This document shows, in pieces, positions 53,780-61,357 of a stretch of 64,000 nt of DNA. The stretch is from Bacteroidetes bacterium HGW-Bacteroidetes-7 (GTDB lineage Bacteria; Bacteroidota; Bacteroidia; Bacteroidales; UBA932). The stretch's first letter is position 1. The number at the start of each line of letters is the position of its first letter. A program made the position numbers and the translations under genes. The stretch lies in assembly GCA_002842465.1 (NCBI GenBank), contig PHDA01000007.1:1-64000 (forward strand), in the 5' to 3' direction. The notes beneath the pieces were generated by a model. That model was not told where the DNA came from, did not search any database, and saw nothing but the letters and a program-made list of their open reading frames with translations.

Positions 53780-54379
53780 ATGAAAAAGATCCTATTACAG
53801 ATTTTTGCCGTTGTGCTTTTTGCAGCACTGGCCACTAGTTGCGCTAAACCACCACAAACTGAATTAGATGCAGCTAAAGCAGCTGTTGAATCAGCAAAAG
53901 CAATGGAGACTAACCGCTATCTTGCAGACGAGTTTGTAGCTCTTGAAGATTCATTGAACGCAGCTAATGTTGCTATCGAGGCACAGAAGTCAAAAATGTT
54001 TCTTTCACGCGATTACAAAGCTATCAAAGAAAAACTTACTGTTATTGCTACAGATGTTGAAGCTCTGAAAGCAAGAACAGAAGAGCGTAAAGCTCAGGTT
54101 CGCACAGAGGTTCAGGACACACTTGTTGTTCTTGTTGCTCTAATTGACGAAGATAAAGCTCTTCTTGCAAAAGCTCCAAAAGGTAAAGAAGGTAAAGAAG
54201 CTCTTGAGGCAATTCAAAATGACATCACAGTTCTTGAGGCATCTGTAAACGAAATCAACACACTTATTGCTAATGGCGACTATATGACAGCTCAGGACAA
54301 AACAGCAGCATCTAAAGTTAAAGCCGAAGCTATCAAAGAGGAACTTGCAACAGCAATATCAAAAACAAGAAGAAGGTAA
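53780..54379 (+). CDS. Helical lipoprotein of DUF4398 type
   Basis: A 199-residue lipoprotein: lipobox A-T-S-C with Cys21, then almost wholly helical, Ala/Glu/Lys-rich sequence. The first 60 mature residues resemble residues 40-105 of the next protein (A-K-A-A-V-E-S-A-K-A against A-R-K-A-I-A-E-A-R-K-A, and R-D-Y in both). ATG 53780 was preferred over 53729 because it starts the signal peptide and because 53729 would be only about nine bases from the predicted sigma-54 start. Probably a wall- or outer-membrane-spanning spacer (inference). Followed by a terminator at 54429. Confidence 0.85.
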   Translation: MKKILLQIFAVVLFAALATSCAKPPQTELDAAKAAVESAKAMETNRYLADEFVALEDSLNAANVAIEAQKSKMFLSRDYKAIKEKLTVIATDVEALKARTEERKAQVRTEVQDTLVVLVALIDEDKALLAKAPKGKEGKEALEAIQNDITVLEASVNEINTLIANGDYMTAQDKTAASKVKAEAIKEELATAISKTRRR

Positions 54380-54428
54380 TTATTGAATTTTTAATTAAAT
54401 TCACTAATTATATTTGCAATTATTTATT

Positions 54429-54460
54429 AAAGCCCTTAATTAACTTAAGGGCTTTCTTTT
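54429..54460 (+). terminator. Intrinsic terminator between lipoprotein and first L,D-transpeptidase
   Basis: Perfect 11-base-pair stem (429-439 with 445-455 of 54 kb), five-base loop, then ctttt. It ends only 15 bases before the next start codon, so transpeptidase expression probably depends on read-through, giving much lipoprotein and less enzyme. Confidence 0.82.
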
Positions 54461-54474
54461 AAAATAAACACTGT

Positions 54475-55617
54475 ATGGCGGGGAGGAAACAACAAAAGAG
54501 GAAAGCAATTCTAAAGTGGACAATTTTCGTAATTATTGCTATTGCATTAACAATTGTAGCAGTTTCGTATTTTTCACAGAAACCACCGGTGGATATAATT
54601 GAGTCCGCAAGAAAGGCTATTGCTGAGGCAAGAAAGGCAGAGGCAGAAATTTACTCAAAAGAGGAGCTGGAGTCCGCAGAGATAAAGTGGCAGGAGGCTA
54701 TGGAGGAGTGGAAAATCAACAACGACAAAAATCCACTCTTCAGAGATTACGAGACGGCTTTTAAATCGGCTTCAGAAGCAATTACTCTGGCAGAGGCGGC
54801 TAAGGTAAAATCTGTTAAGATTAAGGCAGAACTCCACGAATATATTCAAAAAACCATCAAGTCACTTAGAATCAGCCTTATCTCTATTCAAACTGTAAAA
54901 GAGATTCTCCCTCTCAACCACCCGGTAAGAAAAAGAATAACCCCCGTTTTATTAAAACTTGATGAAGCAGAGTCTGCATACAACAGAGACGATCTTATAA
55001 CCGCCCGAAAAATAATTGACTCCATAAACACTAGCGTTGAAAAACTTAAAGACCAGACGGCAGATCTGCTTGATAATTATTTCAAAAGTTATCCTGAATG
55101 GGTAAGGCTCAATGAAGAGATGAAACAATGGTCTAAGACGCGTTCAGCGGTTAGCTTGGTTGTTGATAAATTTTCCCGAAAATGCATTGTTTACAAGTCA
55201 GGGAAAAAAATTCGGGAGTTTGATGTAGAACTTGGGATTAACTGGTTAGGAGATAAAGTGCAAAAGGGAGATAAAGCCACTCCCGAAGGGAAATACTCAA
55301 TTACCGTTAAAAAAAGCGGCAGGAATACAATCTACTATAAAGCATTATTGATTAACTTTCCTAATGCAGATGACAGAAGGCGTTTTAACCAGCAAAAATC
55401 TGCCGGAAATATTGCAAGAAACGCTCATATAGGTAGTGCAATTGAAATCCACGGGGGAGGAGGAAAAGGGATTGACTGGACTGATGGTTGTGTTGCACTT
55501 ACCAACAGAGATATGGACAACCTATACGCACTATGCTCTGTAGGAACACCTGTTGCAATTGTAGGCTCACTGACTCCTCTTGACAAATTACTTAATAGTA
55601 CCCAAGAGATAAAATGA
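54475..55617 (+). CDS. Membrane-anchored L,D-transpeptidase with helical N-terminal module
   Basis: A 380-residue protein: membrane anchor about 13-34, helical module about 40-200 (its start shared with the upstream lipoprotein), and a YkuD catalytic domain about 220-365. The active site has His326 (I-H-G-G-G) and Cys339 in T-D-G-C-V-A-L, a variant of the usual S/T-H-G-C. L,D-transpeptidases link or modify peptidoglycan stems or attach proteins to them. A second such gene starts nine bases downstream. Confidence 0.9.
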   Translation: MAGRKQQKRKAILKWTIFVIIAIALTIVAVSYFSQKPPVDIIESARKAIAEARKAEAEIYSKEELESAEIKWQEAMEEWKINNDKNPLFRDYETAFKSASEAITLAEAAKVKSVKIKAELHEYIQKTIKSLRISLISIQTVKEILPLNHPVRKRITPVLLKLDEAESAYNRDDLITARKIIDSINTSVEKLKDQTADLLDNYFKSYPEWVRLNEEMKQWSKTRSAVSLVVDKFSRKCIVYKSGKKIREFDVELGINWLGDKVQKGDKATPEGKYSITVKKSGRNTIYYKALLINFPNADDRRRFNQQKSAGNIARNAHIGSAIEIHGGGGKGIDWTDGCVALTNRDMDNLYALCSVGTPVAIVGSLTPLDKLLNSTQEIK

Positions 55618-55626
55618 TTGTTTATT

Positions 55627-56307
55627 ATGAAAAACAATAACTCCAAACTGGCCTTTATACTGGTAACTGCATTAACATCAGTTGCTACTATACTCTTTTC
55701 ATTCCAAAAATCTGAGAATCTGAAAGAGTTGTCATACATCTTTTTTAGCTACCCGTCAGTTCCGGGGCACTATGTTTCCAAAGACTCCCTGGAGTTAGAA
55801 AAACTGTTGAAAAATTCAGAAAGAAGGATAACAACATCGTTGAGAAGATTGGAAAACCTCCTCCCCTACGGTCCGTATCTGATAATCAATACTACGCAGA
55901 ACAAGTTTGTTCTAAGAACCCGTAAAGGAATAATAAGAGAGGGAATCTGCTCAACGGGGAGCTATGTTCTCCTTGATGCCGGAGATGGAAAACAGTGGAT
56001 GTTTAAAACACCAAAAGGTATGTTTCCAATATTGGGTAAAATTGTTGATCCAATCTGGATTAAACCAGACTGGGCATTTGTTGAGGAGAGCCTTCCAATT
56101 CCTCCACGTAACCACCCTGACAGATTGGAGTACGGAACTTTAGGCGATTATGCCCTTACACTAGGAGATGGGTATCTTATTCATGGTACTCTTTACCAAA
56201 GATTTTTGGGGCTGCCGGTGACTCATGGTTGCGTAAGGCTGGGTGATGAAGACCTTGAGATGGTCTTTAAAAACCTCAATGTAGGGTCAAGGGTTTACAT
56301 TTTTTAA
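55627..56307 (+). CDS. L,D-transpeptidase (YkuD family)
   Basis: A 226-residue exported enzyme with one N-terminal hydrophobic segment (about 8-24) and a YkuD domain containing L-I-N-T-T-Q-N, His186 (I-H-G-T) and T-H-G-C-V-R-L-G with Cys202. The longest frame would start at TTG 55618; ATG 55627 is preferred. Likely same transcript as the preceding transpeptidase. Acts on peptidoglycan in the periplasm. Confidence 0.93.
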   Translation: MKNNNSKLAFILVTALTSVATILFSFQKSENLKELSYIFFSYPSVPGHYVSKDSLELEKLLKNSERRITTSLRRLENLLPYGPYLIINTTQNKFVLRTRKGIIREGICSTGSYVLLDAGDGKQWMFKTPKGMFPILGKIVDPIWIKPDWAFVEESLPIPPRNHPDRLEYGTLGDYALTLGDGYLIHGTLYQRFLGLPVTHGCVRLGDEDLEMVFKNLNVGSRVYIF

Positions 56308-56319
56308 CCGGAAAGTAAA

Positions 56320-57144
56320 ATGAAAAATTTTATTATAAAATTACAGAACAAGATCAACGGGGCCGTAACGACTAAAGGCGTTGTGCTTTTTATAACTGTC
56401 CAGCTTGCCGTCTTGGTTGGAGCATTTATCCTTTTTGGCATTATTCCGGTAAGCAGCGAGGTAAGTAAAATCACCTCTGAATTTGGAATTGAAAGAACCG
56501 GCAATCAAAAGCTCCCTCCCGAGAAAATAGTGCTATTAGAGAGAGTCCGAGACAGAGAGCATTATGAATCAATCCTTAAGTCCGCCCTTTCACTTTCCAA
56601 AACCGACTCAATATCCCTTTTGATTGATCTTAACGATAGTCTTGCGATTCTTTCACTTAAAGGGGTCTCCCTTTTTCAGTCAAAAATATCTGAAATTGAA
56701 TTTAACAAAGGTCTTAAAAAATTACCCGTTTACCTAAGAGACAGCCTCTATTCAGGCCCATTTCCGGTAAAAGACGAGCTTGCAAGCATCGAAAAATTCC
56801 CGGTTGTGGTAAAAAAAGCCCCAAAAGATACAACAGAGGCAAGTGCTAACAATGCTGCTCCTGAATTACCTATACAGAATGATGTTTTTGTGCTTTTTGC
56901 ACTTGATAATAATCTGGTCATCGAAATTAACCAAGAGGAACAAGATCTGGCAGGGTCCAAAAGGGCCTACAGAGAGTTTAACCGAAACTATTCAAAGTTT
57001 TTCAGAGAACATAATTTTGCCCAACTCAAAGATAAAAGTGCCCCATCATATTTATACCGTCTTAAGATTTTCATCCCCCGAGAAGAGGCCAGATCAATCT
57101 ACAGAGCACTTCCAATCAAACCTTACGTGTTGGTTAGGTATTAA
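56320..57144 (+). CDS. Membrane-anchored protein of unknown function
   Basis: A 274-residue protein with one membrane segment (about 19-42) and an extracytoplasmic remainder. A Ser/Ala/Pro linker near 170-185 separates two parts, and the final P-Y-V-L-V-R-Y looks beta-rich. No family recognised. Twelve bases after the transpeptidase gene, so it is probably part of the same envelope operon. Confidence 0.82.
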   Translation: MKNFIIKLQNKINGAVTTKGVVLFITVQLAVLVGAFILFGIIPVSSEVSKITSEFGIERTGNQKLPPEKIVLLERVRDREHYESILKSALSLSKTDSISLLIDLNDSLAILSLKGVSLFQSKISEIEFNKGLKKLPVYLRDSLYSGPFPVKDELASIEKFPVVVKKAPKDTTEASANNAAPELPIQNDVFVLFALDNNLVIEINQEEQDLAGSKRAYREFNRNYSKFFREHNFAQLKDKSAPSYLYRLKIFIPREEARSIYRALPIKPYVLVRY

Positions 57145-57173
57145 ATTTTCATCATTATTTAAAAAGTTTTGCA

Positions 57174-57181
57174 TATATTTG
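57174..57181 (+). promoter_or_regulatory. Candidate -7 box (TATATTTG) for the second sigma-54 activator
   Basis: Exact TAnnTTTG match 31 bases before the start codon; no convincing -33 partner. The gap to the previous gene is only 68 bases, so read-through is also possible. Confidence 0.4.
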
Positions 57182-57212
57182 GAAGGGCATATAGCCTTAA
57201 TTCCAAAACTTT

Positions 57213-58574
57213 ATGAATAAATTTAAAATATTTATTGTTGAGGACGACACTTGGTACGCCAGTTTTTTAAGTCATTATCTTTCACTGAACAATGAATATG
57301 ATGTTGAAAAATACACTACCGGAAAAGACTGTCTCAACAATCTGCATAAAAAACCCGCAATCATAACTCTTGATTTTAGTCTGCCCGATATGACAGGTAA
57401 AGAGCTACTCATCAAGATAAAAGAGATTCACCCCGAAATTCCGGTAATCATAATTTCCGGACAAGATGACATCACAACGGCCGTTGATTTAATTAAAGAG
57501 GGTGCATGTGATTATATTGTTAAAAACGACGAGACAACAAATCGATTGTGGAATACAATCAGACTTCAGAGAGAAAACATCTCTCTAAAAACTGAAAATG
57601 AACGGTTGAAAAAAGAGGTCAGCAAAAAATACGATTTTTCCAAAACTATAATCGGTGAGAGCAAGGAGTTAAGAAAGGTCTTTGACGTTCTCGAAAAAGC
57701 TGCCGACACTCCGGTAAGTGTAACGATTACAGGAGAGACAGGAACCGGGAAGGAGCTGATAGCAAAAGCTATTCATTTCAGATCAAGTAGAAATGGCAAA
57801 CCATTTGTTGCTGTTAATATTGGTGCTATTCCAAAAGAACTGGTAGAGAGCGAACTCTTTGGATACGAAAAAGGGGCCTATACCGGTGCACATACAAGAA
57901 AGGCCGGGATATTTGAAGAGGCCTCAGGTGGAACAATCTTTCTTGATGAAATAGCAGAGATGGATCTTAATATTCAGAGCAAGTTTTTAAGAGTTATACA
58001 GGAAAGAGAGGTTAAGAGGATTGGCGGAAATAGCCTAATAAAGGTTGATGTAAGAATAATTACGGCATCCCACAAGAATTTAGCAGAAGAGGTTCAAAAG
58101 GGAAATTTCCGTACAGATCTATATTACAGAATCATGGGTATTCCAATAAATCTACCTCCTCTTAGAGAGAGGGGGAAAGATGTTGTTATTCTTGCCAAAC
58201 ATTTTGCTGACACCTACTGCAAAGAGAATAATATTGGAAAAATCTCTTTTACAGAGAATGCAATAACCAAACTTCTAAACTACTCCTATCCTGGGAATAT
58301 TAGAGAGCTCAAGTCAACAATTGAACTATCAATAATTCTAAGTGATTCCAATGTTATTGATGCCGGACAGATTAGTTTTACCCCGGTCGGAAGCAATATT
58401 GCCGAACTTAATAAGAATATGACTCTGGATGAACATATGTTTTGTGTAATTAAAAGTTATCTGGATAAATACGGAAACAACCTTACAGATGTTGCCAAAA
58501 GGCTTGGAATCAGCAGAGCCACAATCTACAGGTACCTGAAGGAGATGAATTTCGGAACATCGGTATCCAATTAA
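57213..58574 (+). CDS. Second sigma-54-dependent response regulator
   Basis: A 453-residue NtrC-family activator: receiver with Asp54, AAA+ Walker A G-E-T-G-T-G-K-E (174-181), sigma-54 loop G-A-Y-T-G-A (221-226), C-terminal Fis-type HTH (V-A-K-R-L-G-I-S-R-A-T). No kinase is adjacent, so it may be driven by the kinase at 50582 or by a phosphorelay; an Hpt protein is encoded at 59870. Ends just before a terminator. Confidence 0.95.
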   Translation: MNKFKIFIVEDDTWYASFLSHYLSLNNEYDVEKYTTGKDCLNNLHKKPAIITLDFSLPDMTGKELLIKIKEIHPEIPVIIISGQDDITTAVDLIKEGACDYIVKNDETTNRLWNTIRLQRENISLKTENERLKKEVSKKYDFSKTIIGESKELRKVFDVLEKAADTPVSVTITGETGTGKELIAKAIHFRSSRNGKPFVAVNIGAIPKELVESELFGYEKGAYTGAHTRKAGIFEEASGGTIFLDEIAEMDLNIQSKFLRVIQEREVKRIGGNSLIKVDVRIITASHKNLAEEVQKGNFRTDLYYRIMGIPINLPPLRERGKDVVILAKHFADTYCKENNIGKISFTENAITKLLNYSYPGNIRELKSTIELSIILSDSNVIDAGQISFTPVGSNIAELNKNMTLDEHMFCVIKSYLDKYGNNLTDVAKRLGISRATIYRYLKEMNFGTSVSN

Positions 58575-58592
58575 GCTAACAGGTCTAAAAAA

Positions 58593-58619
58593 AAGAGCCG
58601 GTTAAATAAACCGGCTCTT
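58593..58619 (-). terminator. Intrinsic terminator of the minus-strand lipoprotein gene
   Basis: Perfect 11-base-pair stem (593-603 with 609-619 of 58 kb), five-base loop. On the minus strand a run of eight T follows, which makes it the terminator of the 58642 gene. It may also stop transcripts from the plus-strand regulator gene. Confidence 0.88.
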
Positions 58620-58621
58620 AG

Positions 58622-58645
58622 CTAATTTGATGTATATCAAATTAG
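58622..58645. repeat. Perfect palindrome over the stop codon of the lipoprotein gene
   Basis: Ten-base arms (622-631 and 636-645 of 58 kb) with a four-base centre, overlapping the stop codon and next to the terminator. It could strengthen termination or bind a protein dimer. Confidence 0.6.
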
Positions 58646-59694
58646 AATCCTGCAACCGTTGCATGAGCAACAACATATACAGCTCCGCTTAATCCTGAAA
58701 CATTGAATGTATAAGAAGCTCCTGTTAGTGCGCCATTTGTCATTGGATACTGACCAGGTGCCGTTGTATAATCTCCGTTTTTCAAAGGTAGCATATCTGT
58801 TCCTACGTAAAGATGGGCCTCTTTAAGTGTGTATGGGAAATTTAAATTATAAGTTACCACTGCTGAACTTCCATTGTAAACAACGTTTAGAACACCTACT
58901 AAAGTGCCTTTTGTAATGTCATTTTGACCAGCACCTGCATATATGTTAAAGTTGTAAGTTCCTGAATTCAAAGGGCCGACTGACCATCCCCAGCGAGCAT
59001 TCTCATTCAGAATATCTTCAAATGTTGTTGCAAGAGTTGGTGAATATGCAAAAGCAGTCTCAGTTTTTTCAACCGGAGGTTCACCAACAATAATATCTTG
59101 TGATAGCGTGATACCAAAGTATGTTGCCCAGCTGCCTTTTTGTACAATTCTTGGACCGAATCCCCAGGCTGTTTCATTTTGATACACTGTTCCATTAAGT
59201 TTTCTTACAGATGCGTGAGCAGCAACAAAATAGTTTACAGGGTCAGGACCGGGAACATAGCCTATGGCTGTGAAAGGAATAGTAATTGAGTAAGTTGTTA
59301 GGCCTAAAAGGTTGTTTCCCTTGTATGGGAATTGACCAATAACTGGATTCCCGGCCTTGTTTGCAGGCATATCTGATAGATTTTTACCGATCCATACGGC
59401 TACATCTACAAACTCCCAACCATTTATAAGATTAAATGAAATAACCAATGCGTCCTTGACATTGTCATTGTTAGTGTCAACATCTGTAAAAGACACCTGT
59501 CCTGCGTTAATTGTTTGACCGGCAAACATAGTAACAGAGTTTGTTGTCTGGTTTAAAATTGTAACCGCCTCCTGTTTCATAAGTAGAGACTCATTGTTTG
59601 AACTTACATCTTCAAGAAATGCCTCTTTGTTACATGACATTAAAGTGAGTGCAAAAATTGCTATTATTGAAAATGCTATATTTCTGTTTTTCAT
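58642..59694 (-). CDS. Lipoprotein with two similar beta domains, unknown function
   Basis: A 350-residue lipoprotein with lipobox L-M-S-C (Cys21 from ATG 59694, the start of the signal peptide; the longer frame begins at 59745). Two related beta-rich halves are seen, ending in Y-F-V-A-A-H-A-S-V near residue 190 and Y-V-V-A-H-A-T-V at the C-terminus. Each holds a V/L-x-V/Y-x-G...P-x-x-x-G...G-Q-F/Y-P pattern. The N-terminal mature part contains D-V-D-T-N-N-D-N-V-K-D. I infer a surface-displayed binding protein, perhaps carbohydrate- or matrix-binding. Family not recognised. Confidence 0.83.
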   Translation of the reverse strand: MKNRNIAFSIIAIFALTLMSCNKEAFLEDVSSNNESLLMKQEAVTILNQTTNSVTMFAGQTINAGQVSFTDVDTNNDNVKDALVISFNLINGWEFVDVAVWIGKNLSDMPANKAGNPVIGQFPYKGNNLLGLTTYSITIPFTAIGYVPGPDPVNYFVAAHASVRKLNGTVYQNETAWGFGPRIVQKGSWATYFGITLSQDIIVGEPPVEKTETAFAYSPTLATTFEDILNENARWGWSVGPLNSGTYNFNIYAGAGQNDITKGTLVGVLNVVYNGSSAVVTYNLNFPYTLKEAHLYVGTDMLPLKNGDYTTAPGQYPMTNGALTGASYTFNVSGLSGAVYVVAHATVAGF

Positions 59695-59803
59695 ATGTGG
59701 ATATTTTAAAATGTTTTTAATTAAATATATCAACATAATACCCAATTATATGCCAAATTCATATAATGCTGCTATCTAGCGCATTAGAGTTTTATCCAAT
59801 TAA

Positions 59804-59850
59804 AATACCGTATCAAAATAAGACAAGCTATCTCAATTTGATACGGTATT
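59804..59850 (-). terminator. Long inverted repeat after the Hpt gene, probable terminator
   Basis: Perfect 14-base stem (804-817 with 837-850 of 59 kb) and a 19-base loop, 19 bases beyond the Hpt stop. The T tracts are modest (tttaatt on the minus strand). Confidence 0.6.
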
Positions 59851-59869
59851 GTTGGTTTTATGAGCTACT

Positions 59870-60220
59870 CTAAAGTGTGTTCATTTCACTTTTTAATTCC
59901 TCACAAAGAACAGGATACCAATGCTTTAAGCTCTCCATCCCCGTTTTTATCTTTTCTGTATCTGTTCCCACTGATGAGTGAAGTGTGACAATTTCTGCGG
60001 CAACCTGGTCGTTTGCAATAAGCCCTATACTTCCCTTAAGCTTATGAAGCACACCTTTCAACCTTTGAAGATCGCCAGCCTCGTAGGCGGTAACAGCCTC
60101 TTCAAAATATGCAGGGATAGTATCAAAAAATTCTATAACCATCTCTTTTACCGATGGCATATCGCCATCAAGCATTGTAATAAGTTTATTCAGATTGCAA
60201 TATTTATTATTCTTTACCAT
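59870..60220 (-). CDS. Hpt phosphotransfer protein
   Basis: A 116-residue four-helix phosphorelay protein. The histidine box H-K-L-K-G-S lies at 59-64, with His59 as phospho-acceptor. Such proteins pass phosphate between hybrid kinases and response regulators in the cytoplasm. ATG 60220 gives the typical Hpt length; the longest frame begins at 60268. No hybrid kinase is in the window; the orphan regulator at 57213 is a possible acceptor (inference). Confidence 0.9.
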   Translation of the reverse strand: MVKNNKYCNLNKLITMLDGDMPSVKEMVIEFFDTIPAYFEEAVTAYEAGDLQRLKGVLHKLKGSIGLIANDQVAAEIVTLHSSVGTDTEKIKTGMESLKHWYPVLCEELKSEMNTL

Positions 60221-60306
60221 ATCTACAAAGTTCAGATTAGAAGAAGTTAAAGTTACAAAATTTCGCACATATTTTTCAATTCTTGAATTTTCAATTAATT
60301 ACTTCG

Positions 60307-60336
60307 TTGAATTTAAGGTTGAAAATTTTATATTTG
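60307..60336 (+). promoter_or_regulatory. Bacteroidota housekeeping promoter for the PrsW operon
   Basis: TTG at 60307-60309, 19 bases, then TATATTTG at 60329-60336: both elements and spacing match the -33/-7 consensus. It lies 25 bases before the PrsW start codon. This is the best such promoter found here. Confidence 0.7.
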
Positions 60337-60361
60337 TAAACCTTCTGTTAAAAATCACTCA

Positions 60362-61357
60362 ATGGAAATTGTCTTAAGCGTTTTGCCGGTTATGCTTTTT
60401 TTGCTTTTCCTTTTTATGATGGATAGCTTTAAACTGGTTTCCGGGAAAATTGTTCTCGCTTCATTTTTCTGGGGGATAACATGTGCATTTGTTGCTTATG
60501 TTATCAACAGCTTTGCAATAGCTACATTTTCCCATGGTTTACAGGTACATTCAAAATACATAGCTCCTCTGCTGGAAGAGCTGATAAAGACAGGTTTCGT
60601 TATCTATCTCGTATCAGTAAAGAGAGTGGGTTTTACCATTGATGCTGCAATTTATGGCTTTGCAACAGGGGCCGGTTTTTCTATGGTAGAGAATATCTAT
60701 TATATGTATACCCTTCCGGATGCCTCATTTCTTGTATGGATTATCAGAGGTTTTGGTACTGCTCTGATGCATGGCGGTTGTACGGCAATTTTCGCAGTTA
60801 TTTTTGTAGGAGGTAAAATAAAAGAGAGGGGCTCACTTTTATCTTTTTTAATTGCCCTTATATCTGTTACTCTTATACATTCTGCATTTAACCATTTTTA
60901 TATAAATCCTGTTATTCAAACTCTCGGGATTATAATTCTTCTTCCTCTATTTTTCATAATTGTTTTTCGATATAATATAAACCAGCTTGGAGAATGGCTC
61001 GAGGTAGAATTCAGCAGCGAGATAGAGATGCTCAGGATGATTAACCGGGGAGAATTATCATCAACAAAAGCTGGGAAGTATTTTCTCTCCATAAAAGAAC
61101 AGTTTTCTAAGGAGGTAATTGTTGACATGTATTGTTATCTGAGAATTTATATGGAACTCTCCATCAAAGCTAAGAGTAATATAATGCTTAAAGAGAGTGG
61201 TATTGAAATTGTTAAAGACCCTGAAATATCAGATAAGCTTGCCGAATTTAAGATGTTACGAAAGAGAATCGGAAAGGTCGGAGAACTTGTTCTTTCTCCA
61301 CTGATAAGAATGAATTACAGAAATCTCTGGAAAATTAACCAAAACTTTATACTATGA
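60362..61357 (+). CDS. PrsW-family intramembrane metalloprotease
   Basis: A 331-residue polytopic protein with about eight hydrophobic segments in the first 200 residues. PrsW signature motifs: E-E-L-I-K (72-76) at the end of a helix, F-S-M-V-E-N (105-110 region), M-H-G-G and I-H-S-A-F-N-H. In Bacillus PrsW makes the first cut in a single-pass anti-sigma factor. The C-terminal about 120 residues are soluble, helical and unusual in length. It overlaps the next gene by four bases (ATGA), and that gene encodes a single-pass membrane protein, a plausible substrate or regulator (inference). Confidence 0.9.
   Translation: MEIVLSVLPVMLFLLFLFMMDSFKLVSGKIVLASFFWGITCAFVAYVINSFAIATFSHGLQVHSKYIAPLLEELIKTGFVIYLVSVKRVGFTIDAAIYGFATGAGFSMVENIYYMYTLPDASFLVWIIRGFGTALMHGGCTAIFAVIFVGGKIKERGSLLSFLIALISVTLIHSAFNHFYINPVIQTLGIIILLPLFFIIVFRYNINQLGEWLEVEFSSEIEMLRMINRGELSSTKAGKYFLSIKEQFSKEVIVDMYCYLRIYMELSIKAKSNIMLKESGIEIVKDPEISDKLAEFKMLRKRIGKVGELVLSPLIRMNYRNLWKINQNFIL

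Noticed and set aside
59695..59760. Sigma-54 promoter on the minus strand before the duplicated-domain lipoprotein (TGGCAT...TGGG)
   Set aside because: The -12 GC is missing; only the -24 half matches.
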